From Pirellulales bacterium (GTDB taxonomy: Bacteria; Planctomycetota; Planctomycetia; Pirellulales; JAICIG01), in assembly GCA_035533075.1 (NCBI GenBank), contig DATLUO010000161.1:1-39366 (forward strand): a DNA stretch of 39,366 bases, in the 5' to 3' direction. Below are positions 1-8,603 of this stretch, one piece after another; the first letter of the stretch is position 1; each line of letters opens with the position of its first letter. Made by a program: the position numbers and the translations under genes. The notes under the pieces were generated by a model. The model made no database searches. It was not told where the DNA came from and was given only the letters and a program-made list of their open reading frames with translations.

Positions 1-409
1 TCTCTCTGCGACATCGATGACACCTCCGTGAATTAGCGGCGCGGCTCCTTACCGCGCCCACGAAAGCCCTACGCAGGCTCGCCTCCCATTGCTCAGATCG
101 CAGATTTTCCGACCAAACAGCCGCCAACGTCCGTAGAAAAGGGTGGGACCAGCGAGCTTGCGAGCGCCGGCCCACCGTAATCGACGTCGCCATCGGTGGG
201 CCGGCGCTCGCAAGCTCGCTGGTCCGACTCTACGTTCGCGAAAAAGCGCCATTTGGCAGGATTGTTGCTCACAACAATGATTTGAATACGCGGTGGCGGC
301 GCGATCAATGCTGGTCGCTCTGCGCATTGGACGGCAGGGCGGAATTTTTTCTCGGACGGCCCTGGCGACGGTTGTTCGCGCGGGCCACATCCTCATGCGG
401 AGGTGGAGC
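1..409. other. Gene-free left edge with palindromic repeat
   Basis: No convincing gene was found here. Open frames on either strand have no recognisable domain and run through the large inverted repeat at 145-226, which is listed separately. A partial gene that continues off the left edge cannot be excluded for the first 100 bases. Confidence 0.5.
145..226. repeat. REP-like palindrome, family A, full copy 1
   Basis: Two arms of about 32 bases (145-177 and 194-226) are inverted copies of each other. The left arm reads GTGGGACCAGCGAGC... and ends ...CGGCCCACCG. The arms are separated by a 16-base spacer containing CGACGTCG. The outer ends also partly match (GTAGA on the left, TCTAC on the right). 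A second full copy with the same spacer length lies at 4257-4340 and a single arm at 20125-20164. The length, perfection and intergenic location fit REP/BIME-type elements mobilised by RAYT transposases. Confidence 0.85.
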
Positions 410-1015
410 ATGAAACGTTTTCTCACTTTGGGACTCTTGGGAATGGGGCTCGTGGGTCTGCTGCTGGCGGAGGTCGGCGCCGCCGAAACCGCCAAGGGCG
501 AGCAGATGTTGGTGGCGGCGCAGAACGCGCCGCTGATGCGCGGCAGCTCGACGCTGGCAAGGCTGCCGGCCGGGCACCGTTTTGAGGTGATTCGCACGGA
601 AGGCAATTGGGTCGGCACCCGCGCCACGGTGAATGGGAAGCCCGTAAGCGGCTGGCTCTGGCGAGGATATGTGGCAACGCCCCAGCAGTTCGCTCGCCGG
701 CAGGAGTTGCTGCGGCGGTATTCGTACATTCCCATGACGGAAATGATGCCGACGGTGCCGGAACTGTATGCCCGCACGTTCCCGCAGCCGCAGCCGCTCT
801 TTCCGGCGGCCCGCGGGGGCCCCATGGTGGCTGAGGCCGTGCCTGGCGCCTCGAGGCCTTACAAGGGACCGTATCCGTATGCACGGCCAGTCCTCTGGCC
901 GGACATGGGCGACTACGTCACCGGTGGGCTTCGCGCGAACTCGCCCTTGCTCATGGGAACGACGTGGTACAGCCGCAACTATTGGCGTGCTGACCGGAAG
1001 ATCATCGGCTACTGA
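410..1015 (+). CDS. Secreted SH3-like domain protein
   Basis: This 201-residue protein has a signal peptide at residues 1-25 (MKRFL start, hydrophobic LLGMGLVGLLLAEVGA, then AAETAKG). Residues of about 30-85 resemble a bacterial SH3 domain: an unstructured start, LMRGSSTLARLPAGHRFEV, then a W-containing strand (GNWVGTRA) and GWLWRGYV. The rest is Pro/Tyr-rich without a recognised domain. The start at 410 was chosen because GGAGGTGGAG lies directly upstream and the signal peptide begins there; the frame is open further upstream to 293. It converges with the BBP7 gene, with only five bases between the stops. The function is unknown; a cell-envelope or wall-binding role is inferred from the fold. 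Confidence 0.75.
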   Translation: MKRFLTLGLLGMGLVGLLLAEVGAAETAKGEQMLVAAQNAPLMRGSSTLARLPAGHRFEVIRTEGNWVGTRATVNGKPVSGWLWRGYVATPQQFARRQELLRRYSYIPMTEMMPTVPELYARTFPQPQPLFPAARGGPMVAEAVPGASRPYKGPYPYARPVLWPDMGDYVTGGLRANSPLLMGTTWYSRNYWRADRKIIGY

Positions 1016-1020
1016 CGGCG

Positions 1021-2568
1021 TTAGAAGCGGAAATCGAGCCCGAAATTGAGGCCCTGGGCCCAATAGGTCGACGTGTGAAACTGAAAGGCCGGCGGCACCG
1101 GGCCGGTGCCGCCGTAGGCCGGGTCGGAGGGAATCCGATTGGCGCTCGTCACGCGGCTCACCTGGTCGCCGGGCCGGGCGACGTTGCTCAGGTAAATAAA
1201 CGAATAGCCGATGCGCGCCGTGACCGACGGCGAGATTTGGTATCCGAGGTTGAAATGCCCCTCGGGCGCGACTGCGTACGGATTCTGGTAATAATTGCCC
1301 ATGTTGGCCGTGGTGGCCAGGACGCCGCCGGGCAACATGGTCCGCACGCCTTGCGGGTTGGTGAAGAGGGTCGAGCCCGAGATCGTCGCCCGCTGCTGAA
1401 CCGTACCGAAGGCGATCTTGCCCAACGCGGTGAAGTAGAACCGCCCTTGAGCATAATAGAGTCTTGCTCCCCCCGACCCTCCATAGAAGCTGTTGGTGAG
1501 CCGGAAGCCGTCGAAATCGGACAAGGTGGCGGAGGTGCTCAGGGGCGCGCCCCCGAAGGTGCTCCCGCCGCCCAAGAAATCGGAGGACTGGTCGTAGATA
1601 TTCAACGATTCCACCAGGCTCAAGTAGCGGAAGCCCAACAGGCCATCCAGTCGCACGCGCTGGGTCTGGAGCAGATTGAGAACGCCGTCGCAATTGGCCC
1701 CTTGGAATTCGCTGCGTAGGATCACATCCACGCCGCCGAGGAACTGGTCGGGGAGCGAGTCGACGTGAGAACCTTCGCCGCCGCTTCGCGCGTCGATCGT
1801 CGGCCGTGCAATGACCGGATTGCCAAAGCCGTCCGATTGCTGCGAGAACTCGCGGCTCTGCTGGATCAGCACGAAGTAGCCGGCCTCCAGACCGAAGACG
1901 CGTCCCTCGTCGAGCCAGATGCCGGTTTCGAGGCGGACTCCGCCCACATATCCGAAGCTGGCGGTGCCGCCGCCAAAGACGACCAGCGTGCCCGGCTGCC
2001 CGATGGCCCCAGGCACGGCATCGGCCGTCGATCCGCTGGTTGCAATCGGTTGCGGCACGGGCGCCGCTTTGGTGTCCCACAACAGCGCTTCGGGACGGAA
2101 CCAGAACTTGGCAGTCACCACGTAGACCATTTCGGGCAAGGCCGGCCGGACGGGCCGCGGTGGCGGCGGGACGACCGGATAGGGCCCCGGCGACAGGGGC
2201 GTGAAGGGATCAGGCGGCTGCCAGTTGGGCGGCGCGCCGTAGGTTTGCGGAGGCGGCGCGAGCGGCCCAGAGCCCGGTGGTTGCGCAGCGAACGCAGGCG
2301 GCGCCGAGTAGGGCAGGGCGCCGTTGGTCTGCGGCCTTGGCGCAGGCTGCGCATCGCTCGAAGGCTGCGCGGCGGTCTGGGCCGGCGCGGGCTGCCGCAG
2401 GCTTGAAGCGCGAGGCGTGGAAGCTGCGCCCCCTGCCCCTCCGGGCGCAAAGCTTGCAGTGTACGAGGGCGGCTGGCCCATGCCTGTCGCCGCGCTTGCG
2501 CAAAGCAACAAGGCAGCCAGCAGGCCTCGAAAAGGCCAGTACACGTGGCCCGGCGGAAGACACATCAT
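1021..2568 (-). CDS. BBP7-family outer-membrane beta-barrel protein
   Basis: This 515-residue protein has a signal peptide (GLLAALLLCASAATGMGQ, residues 14-32), then a Pro/Ala/Gln-rich low-complexity stretch to about residue 150. A barrel domain follows, starting near FWFRPEALLWDTKAAPVP and ending with the aromatic C-terminus NFGLDFRF expected for a barrel strand. The lines FGYVGGVRLETGIWLDEGRVFGLEAGYFVL and LLGFRYLSLVESLNI are typical of the planctomycete BBP7 (beta-barrel porin 7) family. The family is assumed to sit in the outer membrane; its substrate is not known. The ATGATG start at 2568 has no clear Shine-Dalgarno sequence. An inverted repeat lies just upstream (2578-2619), and the next gene is a divergent MarR regulator. 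Confidence 0.88.
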   Translation of the reverse strand: MMCLPPGHVYWPFRGLLAALLLCASAATGMGQPPSYTASFAPGGAGGAASTPRASSLRQPAPAQTAAQPSSDAQPAPRPQTNGALPYSAPPAFAAQPPGSGPLAPPPQTYGAPPNWQPPDPFTPLSPGPYPVVPPPPRPVRPALPEMVYVVTAKFWFRPEALLWDTKAAPVPQPIATSGSTADAVPGAIGQPGTLVVFGGGTASFGYVGGVRLETGIWLDEGRVFGLEAGYFVLIQQSREFSQQSDGFGNPVIARPTIDARSGGEGSHVDSLPDQFLGGVDVILRSEFQGANCDGVLNLLQTQRVRLDGLLGFRYLSLVESLNIYDQSSDFLGGGSTFGGAPLSTSATLSDFDGFRLTNSFYGGSGGARLYYAQGRFYFTALGKIAFGTVQQRATISGSTLFTNPQGVRTMLPGGVLATTANMGNYYQNPYAVAPEGHFNLGYQISPSVTARIGYSFIYLSNVARPGDQVSRVTSANRIPSDPAYGGTGPVPPAFQFHTSTYWAQGLNFGLDFRF

Positions 2569-2577
2569 CTTGTTCTA

Positions 2578-2619
2578 ATCGGATGACTTTTCCGGCGGCG
2601 ATAAGCGAAATCATCCGAT
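2578..2619. promoter_or_regulatory. Inverted repeat between BBP7 and MarR genes
   Basis: ATCGGATGA at 2578-2586 and TCATCCGAT at 2611-2619 form perfect 9-base arms around 24 bases. It starts ten bases upstream of the BBP7 start, so in the BBP7 transcript it would form a leader hairpin. It could instead be a DNA site for the divergent MarR regulator, although the arm spacing is wide for one MarR dimer. Confidence 0.4.
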
Positions 2620-2651
2620 GCTGTACTTCACGCGGCGAACATGCACGCCGT

Positions 2652-2680
2652 TTGACAATTGAGTGCGGCGCCACTATCCA
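2652..2680 (+). promoter_or_regulatory. Promoter of MarR gene (leaderless)
   Basis: TTGACA at 2652-2657, a 17-base spacer and TATCCA at 2675-2680. The start site expected seven bases after the -10 end is 2687, exactly the A of the ATG start codon. There is no Shine-Dalgarno sequence, which fits a leaderless mRNA. Confidence 0.5.
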
Positions 2681-2686
2681 CAAGCT

Positions 2687-3169
2687 ATGGATCGTCCCTC
2701 CAAGACAGCCGACCCTCGCACGCCTCACTTCGATTCGCTGGAGCAAGAGGCTTTTCTCAACCTCTGGCGCACCTACGACCGTTTGAAAGCCATCGAAGAA
2801 GCCTTGTTTGGCGAATATGGTCTGACCGCGCAGCAATACAACGCGCTGCGGCTGCTGCGGGCCGAGCACCCCGATTCGCTGCCCACGCTGGCCATCGGCT
2901 CGCGGCTGATCTCGCGCGCCCCCGACATCACGCGACTGCTCGATAAGCTGGAAGAACGGGGCCTCGTGTCGCGCCGGCGTGATGCGACCAATCGCCGCGT
3001 GGTGAACGTGGCGATCACCGACGCCGGGCTCGAATTGCTCGGCGCGATCGCCGCGCCCTTGGCCGAGTGCCACCGCCGCCAGCTCGGCCATCTTTCGCCC
3101 CAGGAGCTTGGCAGCCTGATCGACCTGCTCGCCGCCGCCCGGCGGCCGCATGAGTCGAATGGCTTTTGA
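2687..3169 (+). CDS. MarR-family transcriptional regulator
   Basis: This 160-residue winged-helix protein has the MarR layout. An N-terminal helix (LEQEAFLNLWRTYDRLKAIEEAL) for dimerisation is followed by YGLTAQQYNALRLLRA, the recognition region LAIGSRLISRAPDITRLLDKLEERGLVSRR and the wing DATNRRVVNVAITDAG, then a C-terminal dimer helix. The ATG at 2687 is preferred over the GTG at 2663 because the promoter predicts a transcript starting there. It is divergent from the BBP7 gene and may control it or itself; the ligand is unknown. The FkbM gene converges from the other side with an 11-base gap, so the regulator is monocistronic. Confidence 0.88.
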   Translation: MDRPSKTADPRTPHFDSLEQEAFLNLWRTYDRLKAIEEALFGEYGLTAQQYNALRLLRAEHPDSLPTLAIGSRLISRAPDITRLLDKLEERGLVSRRRDATNRRVVNVAITDAGLELLGAIAAPLAECHRRQLGHLSPQELGSLIDLLAAARRPHESNGF

Positions 3170-3180
3170 CGAACGATGCT

Positions 3181-4113
3181 TTATGCTGCTTGAGAAAGGG
3201 AACGAACGGGCGACGGCCCGATCCAGGCAGGGTTCTTCCAGACCTGGCAGCCGTCTCGCACAAGTTGCACGCCGCCGTTGGATTGCCGATAGAGGCAGGT
3301 TTCTTCGGCTTCGAGCAGCCAGCCGTCGGCCGACATCATGTCGAGCAACTGCTGTTCGATCGCCCGGCCGTGCGTGCCGACCACGGTCCGCTTCACTTTT
3401 TGCCGCAACACCTGCCGCGCGGCCGCCAGCACCACGTGCTCGTGGCCTTGGATATCGACGTGCAGCAGATCGACCACGCGAAACGGCTTGAGTAAAGTGC
3501 CGATCGAATAGCAAGGCAATCTTTCCGTCGCCGCACGAGTGCCGACTCGCCGGCCGAGCGTCGCCGCGCAACGCCGCAGTCGCCGGGCAAGGCCGCCGTC
3601 GGGCGCGGCAAAAATGGCGGGCGTGCCCCAATCGAGCGACGGATCGGCAAGCACCGGAAACTCCGCCGTGCCGTCGCGCGGTCCAACGACGCCGTGCAGC
3701 AGCGTATGCGCGGCGGGGTCGAGGCCGTTGTCGCGAAAATGGCGGCTCATGTACTCGCAATGTTTTTTCGATCCTTCCACGCCCGTCAGCCGCACGTGGT
3801 TGATGCCGCGCAACCGCGCCGCGCGGGCAGTCGCCACCAGCCACGGCGCCCACCCCGCACCCAACTCGACGACGCACAGTTCGTCGGCCGCCTCATGGAC
3901 CGCGGCCAGCGCTCCGGCCCACTCCAGGGCGGTGGCATGGAAGTTCACCGGCAGGGGATATCCTTCCACCGTGCCTCCCTGCAAGCCGCGCACGTACTCG
4001 GCGCGGGTCCGCGTGCCGAGAAAATCGATCACATAGTCCGGCTCCGGCAGACCGCGATACTGCGGGAAAGCCTTGAGCGTCTCTTCGATGCGTAGCACTG
4101 TATCTTCGGACAT
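3181..4113 (-). CDS. FkbM-family SAM-dependent methyltransferase
   Basis: This 310-residue protein has no signal peptide. The SAM-binding motif I is VELGAGWAPW (residues 82-91), followed by an acidic motif II region (TGVEGSKKH, about 110-118). The FkbM hallmark near the C-terminus is DLLHVDIQGHEHVVL (215-229), matching the family's 'lKIDvEGaE' line. FkbM enzymes usually methylate hydroxyls on sugars or small molecules; the substrate here is unknown. The start at 4113 (MSEDT) is chosen because the frame upstream is not protein-like. A family A palindrome lies about 140 bases upstream. Confidence 0.8.
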   Translation of the reverse strand: MSEDTVLRIEETLKAFPQYRGLPEPDYVIDFLGTRTRAEYVRGLQGGTVEGYPLPVNFHATALEWAGALAAVHEAADELCVVELGAGWAPWLVATARAARLRGINHVRLTGVEGSKKHCEYMSRHFRDNGLDPAAHTLLHGVVGPRDGTAEFPVLADPSLDWGTPAIFAAPDGGLARRLRRCAATLGRRVGTRAATERLPCYSIGTLLKPFRVVDLLHVDIQGHEHVVLAAARQVLRQKVKRTVVGTHGRAIEQQLLDMMSADGWLLEAEETCLYRQSNGGVQLVRDGCQVWKNPAWIGPSPVRSLSQAA

Positions 4114-4256
4114 ACATCTTCGCTCGGCGGTCCCCCACTTTGCCGCGCGGACGATAGATGCCGCCGCCGCGCATGTCAAGACGGCTGCTCCATCAAAACC
4201 GGGAATGAAAAAAATCGGTTTGAGAATCAAAGACCCGCAATGGACGGGCGTAGGAT

Positions 4257-4340
4257 GGGACCAGCGAGCTTGCGAGCGCCGGCCCACCGATAGCGACGTC
4301 GTTTACGGTGGGCCGGCGCTCGCAAGCTCGCTGGTCCCAC
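4257..4340. repeat. REP-like palindrome, family A, full copy 2
   Basis: Arms at 4257-4289 and 4306-4340 are inverted copies, with a 16-base spacer sharing CGACGTCG with copy 1. The arm sequence is the same as at 145-226. It lies between the FkbM gene start and the end of the GDSL hydrolase gene. Confidence 0.85.
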
Positions 4341-4345
4341 TCTAC

Positions 4346-5779
4346 TCAGAGTTCCATGAGGCGCTCGACCAGCGGCCCGATGGCCTGGGCATAGATCTGG
4401 TAGCCCGCCGCCGTCAGATGCACTTGGTCATCGAAGAAGATGCCCGCCTGCTGGTCGCCGTTGGGGGCCAGCAAGAGTGGAGTGATGTCGATGTAGAAGG
4501 TGTCCACGCCGTCGGCGAGCGCCTGTATCAGGGCGTTGGCGGCAGCCTCCTTCTGCCGATAGGGGTAGCTGGCGCTGGTGCCCGTCGGCGGAATGCCGAC
4601 CAACAGCACCTTGGTGTCGGGCAAACGCTCATGCAGCGTGTCGACGATCGCCTTGACGCCGGCGGCAATGTCGGCGGACGAATCGTTCAGCAGGTTGTTC
4701 GTGCCCGCCAGCAGCACGACCAGCTTCGGGTGGACGTTGTCGAGAAGCCCGTTATCCAGTCGCCAGAGAATGTTTTGCGTCGTGTCTCCGGGAATTCCGG
4801 CGTCGAGCGGCTGGAACTGGCCGAAATACTGGTTCCAGGCGTCGTTGCCGAAGACGGTCCAGCCGTAGGTCAACGAATCGCCCAGAAACATCACCTGAGC
4901 GTTGTTTTGCGCCGCCGTGGCGTCGATGGCCGCATTGTCGGCTGCGAACCAACTGTTGTCGGCCGGCTGCGGAACCGTGGTGACCGGCTGGCCGGCGGCG
5001 GCCTGGAAATAGTCGTCCGTGCCGGCCATATAAGCGACGATCGATTCGTTGGTCATGCCCTGGCCCAAAAGCGCGGCCCAATACGCGGTCACCGCACCAT
5101 CGCTCGATTCGTGCAGCACCTGGCTGAAGTCGGCTTCGATCCGCGCGCTTTCTCGCTCTGCGCCGCTGGTAAACGCCATCGCCACTTGCGTCCGTGCCTG
5201 GCCCTGAGCAAGCTCTGCCAGCCAAAATGCGCTTCCACCCGGATCGGCCGCACGGCCCAACACCGCGTTATACACCGCGTCGATCCAGGCGGCGTTCGTT
5301 CCACCGGCATCATTGAAGAATTCGTCGGATGCGACCAGTACCGCCTCGATCTGCTCGTCACTGGCGCCCGATTGCATGGCGGCGGTGTAAAACGCGATGT
5401 CCGAGGCCGAGGCGCCGCGTTGAAGGTATCGCTGGAAATCGGGCCCGATCACGATGTTGGCATCGTATTCGTCGCTGTGGGCCACCGCCCCCGCGACCGC
5501 CTGGACCGGCAGGCCGGAGTCGAGCAGCGAAGTCCAGTAGGCCAGCGCCGACGGGTCGATTTGCCGTTGAAGCACGTCCTTGTAAACGGCCGAGGCGTAC
5601 ATCGCGAACGGCGAATCGGCCGTCGTCGCCGCAGCGGCGGGATCGGCACTCAGCGCGAGCCGTGCTTCGAGCGGTTCCGGCGCGCACGCACGACCGCCAG
5701 GCGCATCCGATGCCCGCAAGCTTCTCACACGGTGTTTTCTGGCCCAAGCGCTGCGGGGCAGCCGACGATCCATGCTCAT
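4346..5779 (-). CDS. DUF4214 repeat and GDSL/SGNH hydrolase, surface protein
   Basis: This 477-residue protein has an N-terminal PLEARLALSA motif (36-45), like the LEPR-XLL element found at the start of many planctomycete surface proteins. Residues of about 60-265 hold about four DUF4214-like units of the form Y..VLgR..DP...YW...L..G. An SGNH esterase domain follows: GDSL at 300-303, Gly of block II in GIPGDTT (328-334), GTNN at 359-362 (block III) and DQVH at 451-454 (catalytic Asp and His). It probably hydrolyses an ester, perhaps acetyl groups on polysaccharide, outside the cytoplasm. The start at 5779 has AGAGG just upstream; the ATG at 5773 is an alternative. The two-domain arrangement is complete, with all four SGNH blocks present. 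Confidence 0.85.
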   Translation of the reverse strand: MSMDRRLPRSAWARKHRVRSLRASDAPGGRACAPEPLEARLALSADPAAAATTADSPFAMYASAVYKDVLQRQIDPSALAYWTSLLDSGLPVQAVAGAVAHSDEYDANIVIGPDFQRYLQRGASASDIAFYTAAMQSGASDEQIEAVLVASDEFFNDAGGTNAAWIDAVYNAVLGRAADPGGSAFWLAELAQGQARTQVAMAFTSGAERESARIEADFSQVLHESSDGAVTAYWAALLGQGMTNESIVAYMAGTDDYFQAAAGQPVTTVPQPADNSWFAADNAAIDATAAQNNAQVMFLGDSLTYGWTVFGNDAWNQYFGQFQPLDAGIPGDTTQNILWRLDNGLLDNVHPKLVVLLAGTNNLLNDSSADIAAGVKAIVDTLHERLPDTKVLLVGIPPTGTSASYPYRQKEAAANALIQALADGVDTFYIDITPLLLAPNGDQQAGIFFDDQVHLTAAGYQIYAQAIGPLVERLMEL

Positions 5780-5867
5780 GTTGCCTCTTGCGGAGTGTAG
5801 CAACAATGTTAATTGGCCGTACGCATTTTGCAACTCTTTCTCAAACCCGCACCGTCGACCTCCTGAC

Positions 5868-5896
5868 TTCTCACGAAGTCAGCTACGCGGTATCAT
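5868..5896 (+). promoter_or_regulatory. Possible promoter with overlapping palindrome
   Basis: TTCTCA at 5868-5873, 17 bases, TATCAT at 5891-5896; transcription would start near 5903, about 90 bases before the ankyrin-cytochrome gene. CTGACTTC (5863-5870) and GAAGTCAG (5875-5882) form a perfect 8-base dyad with a 4-base centre overlapping the -35 element, which could be an operator. Confidence 0.35.
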
Positions 5897-5992
5897 CGAA
5901 GCGCGGACTCGTTGGGCCGTGCCGTTTGCGCGATGCGTTCCGCGGGCACGGTCCGAGGATCACCAGCGCGGTCAGAGCGAAGGAGCACAATC

Positions 5993-8248
5993 ATGGCAAG
6001 AACCTGGCTGGCGACAGCGCTGACGCTCGTTCTGACAGGCGCGCTTTCTAGCCGGGCTTCCAGGGCCGACGATGCGGTCGACTTCGGCCGTGACGTTCAG
6101 CCGCTGTTCAAGGCGCACTGCTATGAATGCCACGGGCCGAAGCAGCAGAAGAACGGCTTTCGGCTCGACCGGCGGCGGGATGCCCTGCGCGGCGGGACCA
6201 TCACCATGATCGGCCCCGGCCATAGTGCGGCGAGCCGGCTCTATCTCAAGCTCGTTTCAGACCAGTACGGCCAGCGGATGCCGCCGACCGGTCCGCTCGA
6301 TCCCGAGCAGCTCAACATCATCAAGCTCTGGATCGACCAGGGAGCGAAATGGCCCGATGATCTGGCCGGAGAAACCGCTGCGGCGCCTCCCGATCCGCAG
6401 GCGGCGCGGATGATGGAGCTTCTCCGCGATGGCGATCATCGGGCGCTGCAAACGATGTTGAGCGAGGATCGCCGGATCGCCAGCCTCAAAGGGCCCGGCG
6501 GTTCGACACCGCTGATGTACGCCGTGCTCTACGGCGATGCCGATGCCGTCCGGCTCCTGCTCGACAACGGCGCGGATCCCAACGTTCGCAACGAGGTCGG
6601 CGCGTCGGCGCTGATGTGGGCGGCCGACGATCTGGAAAAAACGCGATGGTTGCTCGAGCGCGGCGCCGAGGTGAATGCCCGCTCCGACGACGGACGGACC
6701 GCGCTGGCGATCGCGGCCAGCCGCTTTGGCTCCCTCGCCGTAGTCCGGCTGCTGCTCGATTCTGGCGCGGATCCATCCGTCAGATCGCCCAGCTACAAGG
6801 GGCCGTTGACTCCGCTCCGCGAGGCGGCCGACGTCGGTGATGAGGCCGTTGTGCGGTTGCTGATCGAACGCGGGGCCGACGTGAAGAGCGCGGGGCCTCT
6901 CCCACTGATCGCCGCGCTCAACGCGAATGACGCCCGCTGCGTGGACCTGCTCATGCCGTCGGCCGACCGCGCCACGCTGAGCACGGCGCTGGCGTCCCTG
7001 GGTCCGCCCAACGGCAATCCGGCGGCGTTCGGCAACGCGAAGCTGATCCAGCGACTGCTCGATGACGGTGCCGACGTCAATGCCAGGGGCCGTGACGGCC
7101 GCCGCATTCTGATGGACTTGGCCAACTCCGATAGCTTGCCCCTGGAAAGCGTCACCACGCTGCTCGAACGCGGGGCCGATACGAACACCAGGACGGAGGC
7201 GGGCCAGACCGCTCTCGACTTCGCCCTCCAGCGCGGCCAGACGCCCGTCGTGGATCTGCTCGTCAAGGCGGGTGCGAAGCCGGGGGGCGCGTCGCCGGTG
7301 CCGGTCAGCCCGCCGAAGCCGGCCGGCTCCGTGCGTGCCGCCCTGTCGCGGACGATTCCGCTCCTGCAGCGGTCCGACATCGGATTCGTGCAAAAGACGG
7401 GCTGCGTCTCCTGCCATCACAACTCGCTGACGGCGATGACCATCGCCGCGGCCCGAAGTGCCTCAGTGCCGGTGGACGATCAGGTCGCACGCGCGCAACG
7501 GGCGTCGATCGCGTCTTACATCGACGTGTGGCGCGAGCGCGCGCTTCAGGGCCTTGGCATTCCGGGCGACGCCGATACCGTCGGTTACGTGCTGATAGGC
7601 ATGGCGGCGGAGAAACATCCGCCCGATGCGGCCACCGACGCGCTGGCACGCTACGTCAAGAGCCGGCAATTGCCCGACGGTGGGTGGCGGCCCCTTGGGC
7701 ATCGGCCTCCTCTCGAATCGAGCGCCATCCAGGTCACGGCCGCCTCGCTGCGGGCGCTGCAGGTCTACGCCCCCAGAGCAAGGCGGAGCGAGTACGAGAA
7801 GTCGATCGAGCGCGCCAAGGAGTGGCTGAAGCGGGCCCGGGCCACGACGACCGAGGACCGGGCCTTTCAACTTCTCGGCCTGCGATGGGCGGGAGACGAC
7901 CAGGAGATCCTCCTACGAAAAGCCGCGAGCGACCTGCTGAGCGAGCAACGAGCCGACGGAGGGTGGGGAGAACTTCCCTCGCTCGCCAGTGATGCATACG
8001 CGACCGGGCAAGCGTTGGTGGCCCTGAAAGAGGCCGGCGCCGTCGCGGCGACCGATGCGGCCTACCAGCGGGGCGTCGAATTTCTTCTGTCGACGCAGCT
8101 CGAAGATGGATCGTGGTACGTGAGGAGCCGTTCCATACCGTTCCAGCCTTACTTCGAAAGCGGTTTTCCCCACGGACACGACCAGTGGATCTCCGCGGCG
8201 GCGACCAACTGGGCCGCCATGGCGCTGGTGGCCGCGGCCGGGCCGTGA
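5993..8248 (+). CDS. Secreted cytochrome c / ankyrin / cyclase-fold protein
   Basis: This 751-residue protein has a signal peptide (about 1-25, ending SRASRA-DD). A PSCyt1-like cytochrome c domain follows with the haem site CYECH (43-47) and a downstream MPP (QRMPPTGPL) as axial Met candidate. Six or so ankyrin repeats cover about 135-435 (for example TPLMYAVLYGDADAVRLLLDNGADPNVRN). A second CxxCH, CVSCHH (471-476), opens the C-terminal domain. That domain has repeats of the type ...LPDGGWRP, RADGGWGE and QLEDGSWYV, matching the alpha/alpha-barrel fold of squalene-hopene cyclase or prenyltransferase-like proteins, but no DXDD motif was seen. AAGGAG precedes the start. It is probably a periplasmic electron-transfer or scaffold protein; the enzymatic role is unknown. 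Confidence 0.85.
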   Translation: MARTWLATALTLVLTGALSSRASRADDAVDFGRDVQPLFKAHCYECHGPKQQKNGFRLDRRRDALRGGTITMIGPGHSAASRLYLKLVSDQYGQRMPPTGPLDPEQLNIIKLWIDQGAKWPDDLAGETAAAPPDPQAARMMELLRDGDHRALQTMLSEDRRIASLKGPGGSTPLMYAVLYGDADAVRLLLDNGADPNVRNEVGASALMWAADDLEKTRWLLERGAEVNARSDDGRTALAIAASRFGSLAVVRLLLDSGADPSVRSPSYKGPLTPLREAADVGDEAVVRLLIERGADVKSAGPLPLIAALNANDARCVDLLMPSADRATLSTALASLGPPNGNPAAFGNAKLIQRLLDDGADVNARGRDGRRILMDLANSDSLPLESVTTLLERGADTNTRTEAGQTALDFALQRGQTPVVDLLVKAGAKPGGASPVPVSPPKPAGSVRAALSRTIPLLQRSDIGFVQKTGCVSCHHNSLTAMTIAAARSASVPVDDQVARAQRASIASYIDVWRERALQGLGIPGDADTVGYVLIGMAAEKHPPDAATDALARYVKSRQLPDGGWRPLGHRPPLESSAIQVTAASLRALQVYAPRARRSEYEKSIERAKEWLKRARATTTEDRAFQLLGLRWAGDDQEILLRKAASDLLSEQRADGGWGELPSLASDAYATGQALVALKEAGAVAATDAAYQRGVEFLLSTQLEDGSWYVRSRSIPFQPYFESGFPHGHDQWISAAATNWAAMALVAAAGP

Positions 8249-8574
8249 GCGCTGCTAACTAAAACAGGCCCGAAACCCTTGCCCAAGCGGAAAAATGGCC
8301 CACCGGCCAGCGATTCAAGTCGGGGCAACGAGACGGCTATTGAACTTTTTCAGCACGACGTAAAAACGCTCGCATCGCAGCTAAGCATTACACGACAAGC
8401 ACTTGTGACAGTTTTTGGTTCGTCTTGCCCCGAGCCGACCGTCGACATAATGACCGAGACGCAGTTGGTTCCACAGTGCCGCCGAGCGCTTCCCGTCCGA
8501 TGAATCCGACGCGATTTCTGACGGCGAACGCCGCCATCGCCGCTTCGCCATTCGCAAAAAAAGAAGCGACCCTC
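8249..8574. other. Intergenic stretch, no recognised feature
   Basis: The only open frame of note (8279-8503) has no ribosome-binding site or recognisable family. The stretch is less GC-rich than its surroundings. Nothing else can be supported before the GntR promoter. Confidence 0.5.
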
Positions 8575-8603
8575 TTGACGCTCTAGTGTACTATTACTAT
8601 AGT
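8575..8603 (+). promoter_or_regulatory. Promoter of GntR-slipin operon
   Basis: TTGACG (8575-8580), a 17-base spacer and TATAGT (8598-8603), each one base from consensus. The predicted start site is 8610, only five bases before the ATG at 8615, so the mRNA would have almost no leader. Confidence 0.7.

Noticed and set aside
305-2080. 591-codon minus-strand open frame
   Set aside because: It lies out of frame with the BBP7 gene and antisense to the SH3-like gene, is Arg-rich and low-complexity, and is a by-product of high GC.
4073-5800. 575-codon plus-strand open frame
   Set aside because: Antisense to the DUF4214-GDSL gene, which has clear catalytic motifs; the reverse frame is Arg/Val/Gly-rich without domains and runs through the family A repeat.
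8279-8503. 74-codon plus-strand open frame
   Set aside because: No ribosome-binding site, no recognisable family, and composition unlike neighbouring genes.
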